Shown: positions 14,030-20,399 of the stretch, piece after piece | Numbering within the stretch: the stretch's first letter is position 1 | Layout: each line of letters starts with the position of its first letter | NCBI GenBank assembly: GCA_018712955.1 | Contig: DVGB01000075.1 | Span: 1 to 32,444, forward strand | DNA from: Candidatus Aveggerthella stercoripullorum | GTDB taxonomy: Bacteria > Actinomycetota > Coriobacteriia > Coriobacteriales > Eggerthellaceae | Reading direction: 5' to 3' | DNA: 32,444 nucleotides | Program-made: the position numbers and the translations under genes | The notes under the pieces: model-generated | What the model was told of the DNA's origin: nothing | The model's input: the letters and a program-made list of their open reading frames with translations, nothing else | Database searches by the model: none

Positions 14030-15319
14030 ATGGCGAAGTCCACGATCAACGTCGACCACGTCGCGCGCGTGGAAGGCCACGGCGACATTCGCGTGGTCAT
14101 CTCTGACGGCGCGGTCGAGTCTGTCCAGATGCGCGTGGTTGAGCCCGCCCGCCTGTTCGAGAGCATGGTCCGCGGCAGGAGCTTCAACGAGGTCTCTTAT
14201 ATTGCCTCCCGTATTTGCGGCATTTGCTCGGCAACGCACGTCGTGACCGACCTTAAGGCCGTCGAGGCGGCATTTGGCGTCGAGGTGACCGAACGCACGA
14301 AAGACCTGCGCGAGCTCATGGTCTACGGCTCTTACATCCAAAACCATGCCACGCATCTGTTCGTGTTCGCTGCGCCGGACTTCATCGGGCAGGAGAGCGT
14401 GTTCCCGTTGGCGGAGACCGATCGGGAGCTCTTCGACCAGGCGCTGGCGCTCAAAGCGCTCGGAAACGAGCTTTCCACGAAGGTGGGAGGGCGCCCGGTC
14501 CACCCCATCACGGCGGTGGTAGGCGGCTTTACCTCCGAAATCGCGCCGGACGAATACCGGAAGCTGGCAGACAAGCTCATGGCCGCCATTCCGTTTGCGC
14601 TTAAGACGGTCGACCTGTTCCGTTCGTTCAGGGTGCAGCCGCTTTCGACCGAAGGCGACATGCTGGCAATGGTGGACGCCGACCATTACGCTATCGAGCG
14701 CGCCGACACGGCGCGGTTCTTGAAGGCCCAGGAAGACTTCCATGCATCCGATTACGCAGAACACCTGGAAGAATACCTGGTCGACCATTCGTCCGCGAAA
14801 TTTGCGCGCGTGCGCTCGACGGGGACGCCGTACATGACGGGCGCCTTGGCGCGCGTCAACGCCTCGTGGGACCTTCTCTGCCCGCAGGCGAAAGTGGCGG
14901 CCGCGAAGGCGGGGCTGCGTCCTCCGGAGCTGAATCCGATGATGAACAACGTTGCCCAGGCGGTCGAGATTGTCGACGCGCTCGAGCGGTGTGCCGCCTT
15001 GTGCTTGAAGCTGGCGGACACGGCAGGGGAGGAGACCTCCGAGCCGGTTCCGTTCGAAGTGCGGGCAGGCCGCGGTGTCGGATTCACCGAAGCACCGCGC
15101 GGTGCCGCGTTCCACGACCTGGAGTTCGACGAGGAAGGCCGTGTGGTGCATGCGTCCATCCTTACGCCGACGGCGCAGAACGTCGCGAACCTTGAGGCGG
15201 ACATGCTGCAGCTTGCAAACCTGCTCGTGAACGAAGGCGCTCCCGAGGACGTGGTGAAGCTCGAGGTCGAAAAGCTCGTGCGCGCCTACGACCCGTGCTT
15301 GAGCTGCTCTGTCCATTGA
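14030..15319 (+). CDS. hydA: [NiFe] hydrogenase alpha (large, catalytic) subunit lacking a C-terminal tail
   Basis: 429 residues; H2 activation at the Ni-Fe centre. The N-terminal signature RVEGHGDI is near residue 11, and the first metal motif RICGICSATHV gives C63 and C66. The last motif is DPCLSCSVH with C423, C426 and H429, and H429 is the final residue before TGA. Most large subunits carry a further tail of several to about 30 residues, which a dedicated endopeptidase cuts off after nickel insertion; none is encoded here in frame before the stop. GAGGAGG precedes the ATG. No hyp maturation genes or protease gene occur in the window. A perfect 11-base hairpin overlaps the stop codon. Confidence 0.93.
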   Translation: MAKSTINVDHVARVEGHGDIRVVISDGAVESVQMRVVEPARLFESMVRGRSFNEVSYIASRICGICSATHVVTDLKAVEAAFGVEVTERTKDLRELMVYGSYIQNHATHLFVFAAPDFIGQESVFPLAETDRELFDQALALKALGNELSTKVGGRPVHPITAVVGGFTSEIAPDEYRKLADKLMAAIPFALKTVDLFRSFRVQPLSTEGDMLAMVDADHYAIERADTARFLKAQEDFHASDYAEHLEEYLVDHSSAKFARVRSTGTPYMTGALARVNASWDLLCPQAKVAAAKAGLRPPELNPMMNNVAQAVEIVDALERCAALCLKLADTAGEETSEPVPFEVRAGRGVGFTEAPRGAAFHDLEFDEEGRVVHASILTPTAQNVANLEADMLQLANLLVNEGAPEDVVKLEVEKLVRAYDPCLSCSVH

Positions 15320-15336
15320 TCTGACGATCAATGGAC
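15311..15336 (+). repeat. Perfect stem-loop overlapping the hydrogenase alpha stop codon
   Basis: GTCCATTGATC (15311-15321) and GATCAATGGAC (15326-15336) are exact inverse complements around TGAC. The last His codon (15314-15316) and the TGA (15317-15319) lie inside the left arm. No T tract follows. It could protect the mRNA 3' end or slow terminating ribosomes. Confidence 0.7.
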
Positions 15337-15349
15337 GGGCCGACGCTGC

Positions 15350-15450
15350 GAAGCGCGGAGAGGCCCCATCTTGTCGTTCAAACGCCCTGCGGCGGACTGA
15401 AGTCCAGCCGCAGGGCGTTTTCGCGCTAATCTGGGGCCTCTCCGTGCTTC
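15350..15450. repeat. Nested inverted repeat with 19-base outer arms
   Basis: Positions 15350-15368 (GAAGCGCGGAGAGGCCCCA) and 15432-15450 (TGGGGCCTCTCCGTGCTTC) are inverse complements except for one G-T wobble. The 63 bases between them hold a second, independent strong hairpin (15380-15421). Transcribed, the whole would fold into a long stem enclosing a second stem. No transposase or target-site duplication is seen. Confidence 0.75.
15380..15422 (+). terminator. Intrinsic terminator of the hydrogenase operon
   Basis: AAACGCCCTGCGGC (15380-15393) pairs with GCCGCAGGGCGTTT (15407-15420); GGACT/AGTCC extends the stem inward with one bulged A. Four T end the right arm (15418-15421). It is nearly symmetrical, so it could also act on the minus strand. 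Confidence 0.75.
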
Positions 15451-15489
15451 TCGCTGAGTCTTAGGGCGGCCAGGGCGACAAAAGAGCAG

Positions 15490-15524
15490 GTGTGAAAAGG
15501 GGTCAGGCACCTTTTCACACTTTT
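15490..15524. repeat. REP-like palindromic element with GGGTCAGGCACC core
   Basis: GTGTGAAAAGG (15490-15500) and CCTTTTCACAC (15510-15520) are exact inverse complements; the loop lies in GGTCAGGCA. TTTT follows (15521-15524), so it may double as a terminator. I recall a similar AAAAGGGGTCAGGCACC motif as an intergenic palindrome in other bacterial genomes, but could not check this. Confidence 0.6.
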
Positions 15525-15590
15525 CGCATTAAGGCCCAAAGCAACGCTCTCGTGACGGGCGGGCGGTAGGGTGCGGGCGTTCGCCCGTTT

Positions 15591-15599
15591 TGGTATGCT
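15591..15599 (+). promoter_or_regulatory. Extended -10 promoter of the M42 peptidase operon
   Basis: TGGTATGCT fits TGn plus a -10 (TATGCT), 36 bases before the ATG at 15635. No clear -35; a small GC-rich hairpin (15574-15587) lies directly upstream. Confidence 0.4.
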
Positions 15600-15634
15600 A
15601 GATAAGTTACACCGCATACTAGAGGAGACATCCT

Positions 15635-16702
15635 ATGGAAAAGAACGACCGCGCTTACCTGAAGCGCTTGCTGGAGACGCCTTCCGTCACTGGGTCGGAA
15701 GTGCCTGTTGCGAGCCTTGTGCGCGAACGCCTGGCCGACACGGCCGACGAAATTGCCACCGATGTCATGGGCTCGGTTCATGCCACGCTGAAAGGAACGG
15801 CAGACGGCCCGTCCGTCATGCTCGCCGCCCACATGGACGAAATCGGCCTGATGGTCACCTACGTGAGCGACGATGGTTTTTTGAGCGTCTCTGCCGTCGG
15901 CGGCGTGGATGCCGCAATCCTGCCCGGCATGCGCGTTGACGTGCACACGGCGAAAGGTCCGCTGCGCGGCGTGGTCGGCCGCAAGCCCATTCACCTGATC
16001 GAGGCGGACGAGCGCAAAAAGGTCACGCCGATCAGCGATCTGGTAATCGATTTGGGCATGTCGGCAAAAAAGGTCAAAAAGCGCGTGCGCATCGGCGATG
16101 TCATCACCTTCGGCGTTGGGTTCGAGCAGTTCGGCCGTGGCATGGCCGTCTCGCGTGCATTCGACGACAAATGCGGAGTCTGGATTGCCACGCGCGTTCT
16201 GGAGGAGCTCAAAGCGCAGGGTGGCGCGCCAGGCGACTTCATCGCTGCCGCTACCGTGCAGGAAGAGATTGGCACGCGCGGTGCCGTCACGACCACGTAC
16301 GGTGTAAACCCTGATGTGGGGCTCGCTTTCGACGTGACGCACGCCACTGACTACCCGGGCATTTCGAAGTCCAAGTACGGCGATATCCGCTGCGGGGGCG
16401 GCCCGGTCATCGCGCGCGGTCCGAACATCAATCCGGTCGTCTTCGAACGGTTGGTCGCAGCAGCAGAGGCTGAAGGCATTCCGTACCAGCTGGAGGCGGA
16501 GCCTGCGGCCACGGGCACGGACGCCCGCTCCATCCAGATAGCGCGCGAAGGCAAGGCGTGCGGCCTTATTTCGGTGCCGTTGCGGTATATGCACACGCCG
16601 ACCGAGGTCGTGGCCTTGTCGGATCTGGAGGACACGGTGCGGCTTATCGTACGCTTCGTCAAGGACCTCGAAGCCGACGTGAGCTTCGTGCCGGGGATGT
16701 AG
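15635..16702 (+). CDS. M42-family metallo-aminopeptidase (glutamyl aminopeptidase/FrvX-like)
   Basis: 355 residues, standard for the family, which forms large cytoplasmic complexes that trim peptides from the N-terminus using two divalent metals. Visible ligands: H66 and D68 in AAHMDEIGLM, D177/D178 in SRAFDDKCG, the catalytic and ligand Glu pair E210-E211 in VQEEIGTRG, D233 in AFDVTHATDYPG, and a late His in RYMHTPTEV. PVIARGPNINP is also typical. AGAGGAGA is about 6 bases before the ATG. smpB starts 3 bases after its stop, so the two are co-transcribed with the coiled-coil gene at 17183. Substrate preference cannot be predicted safely. Confidence 0.94.
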   Translation: MEKNDRAYLKRLLETPSVTGSEVPVASLVRERLADTADEIATDVMGSVHATLKGTADGPSVMLAAHMDEIGLMVTYVSDDGFLSVSAVGGVDAAILPGMRVDVHTAKGPLRGVVGRKPIHLIEADERKKVTPISDLVIDLGMSAKKVKKRVRIGDVITFGVGFEQFGRGMAVSRAFDDKCGVWIATRVLEELKAQGGAPGDFIAAATVQEEIGTRGAVTTTYGVNPDVGLAFDVTHATDYPGISKSKYGDIRCGGGPVIARGPNINPVVFERLVAAAEAEGIPYQLEAEPAATGTDARSIQIAREGKACGLISVPLRYMHTPTEVVALSDLEDTVRLIVRFVKDLEADVSFVPGM

Positions 16703-16705
16703 TCC

Positions 16706-17173
16706 ATGCAGAAGCGCGAGGAAAAGAACATCGCGAAGAACCGTCGCGCGCTCCATGAGTACGAGATTTTGGAGACGTACGAGGCAGGCATCGTGCTTTC
16801 GGGGACGGAAGTGTGCTCGTTGCGCGAGAACAACTGTCAGCTGACGGACTGCTTTGCGCTTATCCGCGATGGCGAGGTATGGCTTCACAACTTGCATATC
16901 TCGCCTTACTCGCACGGCAATCTGGCGAATCCCGATCCCGACCGCAAACGCAAGCTGCTTCTACACCGCAAGCAGATTCGCACGCTGCAGGAAGCAGTGC
17001 GCGAGCGCGGTATGGCGCTCGTGCCGTTGCGCATGTACTTTGCGCAGAACGGGCTCGTAAAGGTGGAGCTTGCCGTCGCGCGCGGTAAAAAGACCTATGA
17101 CAAGCGTCAGGACATGGCGAAGCGCGATGCGAAGCGCGAGATAGAGCGCGCGTTGAAGACGCGCTATCGGTAG
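16706..17173 (+). CDS. smpB: SsrA-binding protein SmpB
   Basis: 155 residues, usual length. SmpB carries tmRNA to stalled ribosomes in trans-translation. Conserved parts: KNRRALHEYEILETYEAGIV, LSGTEVCSLRENNCQLTDCF, LHNLHISPYSHGN, and the basic C-terminal tail starting near GKKTYDKRQDMAKRDAKREI that enters the mRNA channel. The ATG is 3 bases after the M42 peptidase stop with no good separate ribosome site, so translation is likely coupled. The ssrA gene for tmRNA is not in the window. Confidence 0.97.
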   Translation: MQKREEKNIAKNRRALHEYEILETYEAGIVLSGTEVCSLRENNCQLTDCFALIRDGEVWLHNLHISPYSHGNLANPDPDRKRKLLLHRKQIRTLQEAVRERGMALVPLRMYFAQNGLVKVELAVARGKKTYDKRQDMAKRDAKREIERALKTRYR

Positions 17174-17182
17174 GAGGGAACT

Positions 17183-17590
17183 ATGAGCGCCGAAAAAAAC
17201 GAGGTTGCTCGCATGATCCAGCAGATTCGCGATCGGCTGGACGACGTGGAGGAGAGCCTGGAAGCCTACGAAGGGGATTTGACAGGCTATGCAGAGCGGC
17301 TTGACCGCATTGACGACCGCCTGTTCGAAATCGAGGAGGAGTTCGAACAGTTGAACGAACCGTGCGAAGGCGACGACGCGCCAGCGAGCACGGAAGGGGA
17401 TGCGGGCACGGAGGAAGAGAACGAATTCGACCCGCACATCACGCGCGAAGGCGTGCAGCAGGCGACGAACGACCTGAATTCCATTTACAAGACCGGCTAC
17501 GAGACGGTCACGGAGCTCGCAGGCGCCATGAGCGACATCAAGGAAGCGTTCGACTTCAAGTCGCTCCTCAAGCCGAAAAAACCCGAGTAA
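17183..17590 (+). CDS. Hypothetical acidic coiled-coil protein, 135 aa
   Basis: Starts at ATG 17183 after TAGGAGGGAACT, 9 bases behind the smpB stop. Residues about 5-58 form a heptad-rich acidic coiled coil (MIQQIRDRLDDVEESLEAYE and YAERLDRIDDRLFEIEEEFE). An acidic, low-complexity linker (about 60-85) follows, then a second helical region to residue 125 ending in FKSLLKPKKPE. No membrane segment, no known domain. Co-transcribed with smpB, but no functional link can be claimed. Followed by two hairpins. Confidence 0.8.
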   Translation: MSAEKNEVARMIQQIRDRLDDVEESLEAYEGDLTGYAERLDRIDDRLFEIEEEFEQLNEPCEGDDAPASTEGDAGTEEENEFDPHITREGVQQATNDLNSIYKTGYETVTELAGAMSDIKEAFDFKSLLKPKKPE

Positions 17591-17605
17591 AGGCGTTTTG
17601 CGGCA

Positions 17606-17639
17606 GCAGGCACGCTCGCTTGCGAACGAACGTGCCTGC
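17606..17639 (+). terminator. Stem-loop after the coiled-coil gene
   Basis: GCAGGCACG (17606-17614) and CGTGCCTGC (17631-17639) pair perfectly around a 16-base loop; no T tract follows. Possible terminator or 3'-end stabiliser. Confidence 0.4.
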
Positions 17640-17655
17640 CCTCGAGGAACAGCAA

Positions 17656-17679
17656 AAAGCCCGCCAGTCGGCGGGCTTT
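17656..17679 (-). terminator. Bidirectional terminator between the smpB operon and rpmB
   Basis: AAAGCCCGCC (17656-17665) and GGCGGGCTTT (17670-17679), loop AGTC. On the minus strand a run of five T follows the stem (17658-17654), giving a strong terminator for rpmB. On the plus strand there are three T, so it also serves the convergent operon. Confidence 0.85.
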
Positions 17680-17709
17680 CCATTTCAAGGATGTATGTCG
17701 TCGTTCGCG

Positions 17710-17901
17710 TTAGGCGCGCTCGACCTTACCGGCCTTCATGCAGGACGTGCAGACGCGTGCCTTGCGGACATGGCCGTTCTTTTCGCGAATCGTGATCTTC
17801 TGCACGTTCGGGCGGAAGACGCGGTTCGTCACGCGGTGCGAGTGGCTGACGTTGCGGCCGGCGACAGGGTGCTTGCCGCAGATTTCACAAACTCTAGACA
17901 T
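17710..17901 (-). CDS. rpmB: Large ribosomal subunit protein bL28, zinc-ribbon (C+) form
   Basis: 63 residues from ATG 17901, with GGAG 8 bases upstream; an in-frame GTG at 17910 overlaps that ribosome site and is unlikely to be the start. The protein begins MSRVCEICGKHPVAGRNVSH and ends with KARVCTSCMKAGKVERA, so both Cys pairs (C-x2-C) of the zinc-binding form are present. It is a 50S structural protein. It stands alone on the minus strand, divergent from the Asp23/FakA genes, as in Bacillus subtilis. The promoter is at 17967-17995 and the terminator at 17656-17679. Confidence 0.96.
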   Translation of the reverse strand: MSRVCEICGKHPVAGRNVSHSHRVTNRVFRPNVQKITIREKNGHVRKARVCTSCMKAGKVERA

Positions 17902-17966
17902 ACTGATCACTCCATTACGTATCGATTCGGCTCTGGTTGCAAACCGACAATGACAAAAGCCTTGCT

Positions 17967-17995
17967 AATATAGCATACGCCCGAGGCGCTTCCAA
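17967..17995 (-). promoter_or_regulatory. Promoter of rpmB
   Basis: On the minus strand: -35 TTGGAA (17995-17990), 17-base spacer, extended -10 TGC-TATATT (17972-17967). It is about 66 bases upstream of the rpmB ATG. Best-formed promoter in the window along with that of rpmF. Confidence 0.7.
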
Positions 17996-18275
17996 GCGGT
18001 TTCAGCGAAAAATCCACGAATCACGCCACCGGGCGTATCCATGCGATGCCAAAAGTCCGACATCGTGGAAGAGCGGTGAGCAATCGGGCGGGAGCCGCGA
18101 TGATTCTGCGCCGACGACCGCAATCGTTCAGTCTAGGCGTTCGCACGGCTGTCGGCAAGGAGCTATTCGCTCGAAGGCGCGCGAAAATGATTAGGCTGTC
18201 AAAGGAGTGTGCTAGTATTTTCTGTTGATTGCCGCCGAAGCCCCGTTCAGGGACAGTGGGCGCTTTCGTGCGCGG

Positions 18276-18281
18276 TATACT
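18276..18281 (+). promoter_or_regulatory. -10 element TATACT upstream of the Asp23-family gene
   Basis: TATACT in the context CGGTATACTG, 61 bases before the ATG at 18343. The same GGTATACTG string precedes ftsY (31181-31188). No matching -35. Confidence 0.4.
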
Positions 18282-18342
18282 GCACGTTTGGACGCGAAAG
18301 AACTCGGCAATCGTGCGCGCTGCGCATCGTGAAAGGACGAAT

Positions 18343-18690
18343 ATGACGAACACGGTTCCGGGCAACCTGCATGTTGCCAACGACGTGCTGGCGGACCTCG
18401 CCGGCTTCGCTGCCTTGCAATGTTACGGCGTCGTGGGCATGTGCGCACCGAGCGCTGCCGACGGCATCGCGAAAATCCTGCCGAACTCCCGCCTGCGCCG
18501 CGGCGTCGTGGTCTCCTCCACGGACGCGGGCGTGCACGTGGACCTGTACGTGGTCATCGAGTACGGCACGAACATCAACACGGTATCGCGCAACCTTATC
18601 GAACAGGTGACCTTCGCGCTCACCGAATACGCCAAAGTGCCGATCGACGGCATCGAAGTGCATGTCCAGGGCGTCAAAGTCCGCCGCTAG
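18343..18690 (+). CDS. Asp23/Gls24-family protein (YloU-like)
   Basis: 115 residues from ATG 18343 (GAAAGGAC upstream). Family features: an N-terminal VANDVLADLAGFAALQCYGV, the strand GVHVDLYVVIEYGTNINTVS, and the C-terminal VPIDGIEVHVQGVKVR. In Firmicutes the YloU-type member is encoded directly before the FakA/YloV-type gene, exactly as here, with rpmB divergent upstream. Asp23-family proteins are linked to cell-envelope stress in staphylococci; the YloU role is not settled. It is probably co-transcribed with the downstream kinase-like gene (56-base gap). Confidence 0.92.
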   Translation: MTNTVPGNLHVANDVLADLAGFAALQCYGVVGMCAPSAADGIAKILPNSRLRRGVVVSSTDAGVHVDLYVVIEYGTNINTVSRNLIEQVTFALTEYAKVPIDGIEVHVQGVKVRR

Positions 18691-18746
18691 CCGAAACAGG
18701 AATCCGCGCGGGTTTCTGCGCGGACGACAAGGAGACACAGACACAC

Positions 18747-20396
18747 ATGTCCGAATACTACGGTAAAAACGAGATCATGAACGCTATCGCGGCGGCATCG
18801 AAGACGTTGTCCGCGCGCAAGGAAGAGGTCAACCGCCTCAACGTGTTCCCTGTCCCGGACGGCGACACGGGCACGAACATGTCGCTCACGCTCGAGATGG
18901 TCGTGGAGAACATTGCGCGCTTGCCTATCGGCTCGCGCTCTGCTGACGTGCGCAAGGCCATCACCAACGGCGCCCTTATGGGCGCGCGCGGTAACTCGGG
19001 CGTTATCACGTCCCAGATCCTTCGCGGTCTCTGCGAAGGCTTCGAAGGCGCGGAAAGCCTGAACGCCGCATCCCTTTCTGCTGCGTTCTCCCATGCGGTC
19101 GACGTGGCGTTCAAGGCGGTTCGCAAGCCGGTGGAAGGCACTATTCTCACCGTTTTGCGCGACACTGCCCAGGCCGTGAAGAAAGCTGCGAAGAAAAAGG
19201 GCGTTACCACAGACGCCGTGCTGGACGCCATGGTCGCGGAAGCGTACGCATCGGTCCAGCGCACGCCGGAGTTGCTGCCGGTCCTGAAGGAGAACAACGT
19301 CGTCGACGCGGGCGGTTTCGGCCTTGCCATCCTTTTCGACGCATTCGCGTCCGCGCTTATGGGCCGCGACGGCCAGATGGGCGATGAAATGGCGTTCGCG
19401 CGCACCGATGCGCCGAAGGTGGAGATCGAGCAGGTGAACGACTGGGAAGGTTCCCAATACCGTTACTGCACGGAGTTCCTGGTCCATTCCGACGAACTGG
19501 ACGCGCAGGAAGGCCTGGACTTCTTGGGCACTATGGGCGACTGCGAGCTTCTGGTCGGCCAGAACCCTCACTTCAAAGTGCATGTTCACACCAACACCCC
19601 GGACAAGGTCCTTGCGTACATGCTGGAGCGCGGGCAGATTTCTGAGGTGCACATCCATAACATGCAGCTCCAGAGCGCGGAGCGCACCGCCAAGCTTGCT
19701 GCGGAGGAGGGCGCTGCCACAGCGTCCGAGCCGCCTCGGCCGCTTGGGTTCGTTGCGGTGGCTGCAGGTGAAGGCAACGCGAAGATCCTCGAGTCGCTCG
19801 GCGTGGACGTCGTGGTGTCGGGCGGGCAGACCATGAATCCTTCGACGAAAGACCTGCTGGAGGCCGTCGGCCGCGTCAATGCAGAGGCGGTCGTCATCCT
19901 TCCCAATAACAAGAACATTATCATGGCTGCGCAAAGCGCCGCTCAGCTGGCCGACGTGCCGTGCGCCGTCGTGCCCACGCGCAGCGTGCCGGAAGCGTTC
20001 GCTGCGCTTTTCGGCGTCGACGATACGGCATCGCTCGAAGAGAACGTGGAGGCTATGGCAGAAGCGTTCGAGGACGTGAAGACCGGCGAGGTCACGACCG
20101 CCATCAAGGACGCCAAGGACGCCCATGGCGGAGCTATCCGCGCGGGGGACGTCATCGGCATTGCGGACGATTCTATCGAATCGGTCGGAAGCACGGTCGA
20201 GGAGGTGGTCTTCGCCCTCCTCGAGGTCATGGAGGCGGAAGACGCCGACACGCTCACGTTCCTGGCGGGCGCTGACATGTCCGACGACGAAATGGACGAC
20301 CTGGTCGCAAAGATCGAGTCGCGTTACGAGGACCTCGAGGTAGACGCCCATCGTGGCGATCAGCCGCTCTACCCGGTGGTCATGTCGGTCGAGTAG
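18747..20396 (+). CDS. DAK2-domain protein, FakA/YloV-like (fatty acid kinase catalytic subunit candidate)
   Basis: 549 residues, typical for the family. Residues about 5-205 form the DhaL/DAK2 kinase fold, with the Mg-ATP site PVPDGDTGTNMS (residues 36-46, Asp-rich) and ALMGARGNSGVITSQILRG. After it comes the middle domain, with CTEFLVHSDELDAQEG and KVHVHTNTPDKVL, and a C-terminal DegV-like part with SGGQTMNPSTKDLLEAV and PNNKNIIMAA. Characterised FakA phosphorylates fatty acids held by FakB lipid-binding proteins, giving acyl phosphate for phospholipid synthesis. No fakB gene is in the window, but plsX lies downstream in the same block. Start chosen by AAGGAGA upstream of ATG 18747. Confidence 0.9.
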   Translation: MSEYYGKNEIMNAIAAASKTLSARKEEVNRLNVFPVPDGDTGTNMSLTLEMVVENIARLPIGSRSADVRKAITNGALMGARGNSGVITSQILRGLCEGFEGAESLNAASLSAAFSHAVDVAFKAVRKPVEGTILTVLRDTAQAVKKAAKKKGVTTDAVLDAMVAEAYASVQRTPELLPVLKENNVVDAGGFGLAILFDAFASALMGRDGQMGDEMAFARTDAPKVEIEQVNDWEGSQYRYCTEFLVHSDELDAQEGLDFLGTMGDCELLVGQNPHFKVHVHTNTPDKVLAYMLERGQISEVHIHNMQLQSAERTAKLAAEEGAATASEPPRPLGFVAVAAGEGNAKILESLGVDVVVSGGQTMNPSTKDLLEAVGRVNAEAVVILPNNKNIIMAAQSAAQLADVPCAVVPTRSVPEAFAALFGVDDTASLEENVEAMAEAFEDVKTGEVTTAIKDAKDAHGGAIRAGDVIGIADDSIESVGSTVEEVVFALLEVMEAEDADTLTFLAGADMSDDEMDDLVAKIESRYEDLEVDAHRGDQPLYPVVMSVE

Positions 20397-20399
20397 GCC

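Larger units (their letters stand above)
15320..15634. other. Hairpin-rich intergenic region between hydrogenase and M42 peptidase genes
   Basis: 315 bases without a gene. It contains at least four stem-loop systems: the stop-codon hairpin (15311-15336), a nested pair (outer arms 15350-15368 and 15432-15450, inner terminator 15380-15421), a palindromic repeat (15490-15520), and a small hairpin CGGGCG/CGCCCG followed by TTTT (15574-15591). An extended -10, TGGTATGCT (15591-15599), lies 36 bases before the next gene. Confidence 0.7.
17902..18342. other. Intergenic region between divergent rpmB and the Asp23-family gene
   Basis: 441 bases. It contains the rpmB promoter (17967-17995) and a -10 for the rightward genes (TATACT, 18276-18281). 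The middle part (18000-18260) shows no frame with a ribosome site or recognisable product, and no strong hairpin. Nothing else found. Confidence 0.5.

Noticed and set aside
12281-15331. Very long open frame antisense to the hydrogenase operon
   Set aside because: It mirrors the codon structure of GC-rich genes with strong motifs on the plus strand, has no ribosome site, and its translation is basic and low in complexity.
15311-15400. TGA of hydrogenase alpha as a selenocysteine codon with the nearby hairpin as insertion element
   Set aside because: In known bacterial elements the loop lies well downstream of the TGA, whereas here the TGA is inside the stem only 3 bases from the loop. The catalytic position already has Cys. 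The 26-codon extension shows no similarity I recognise.
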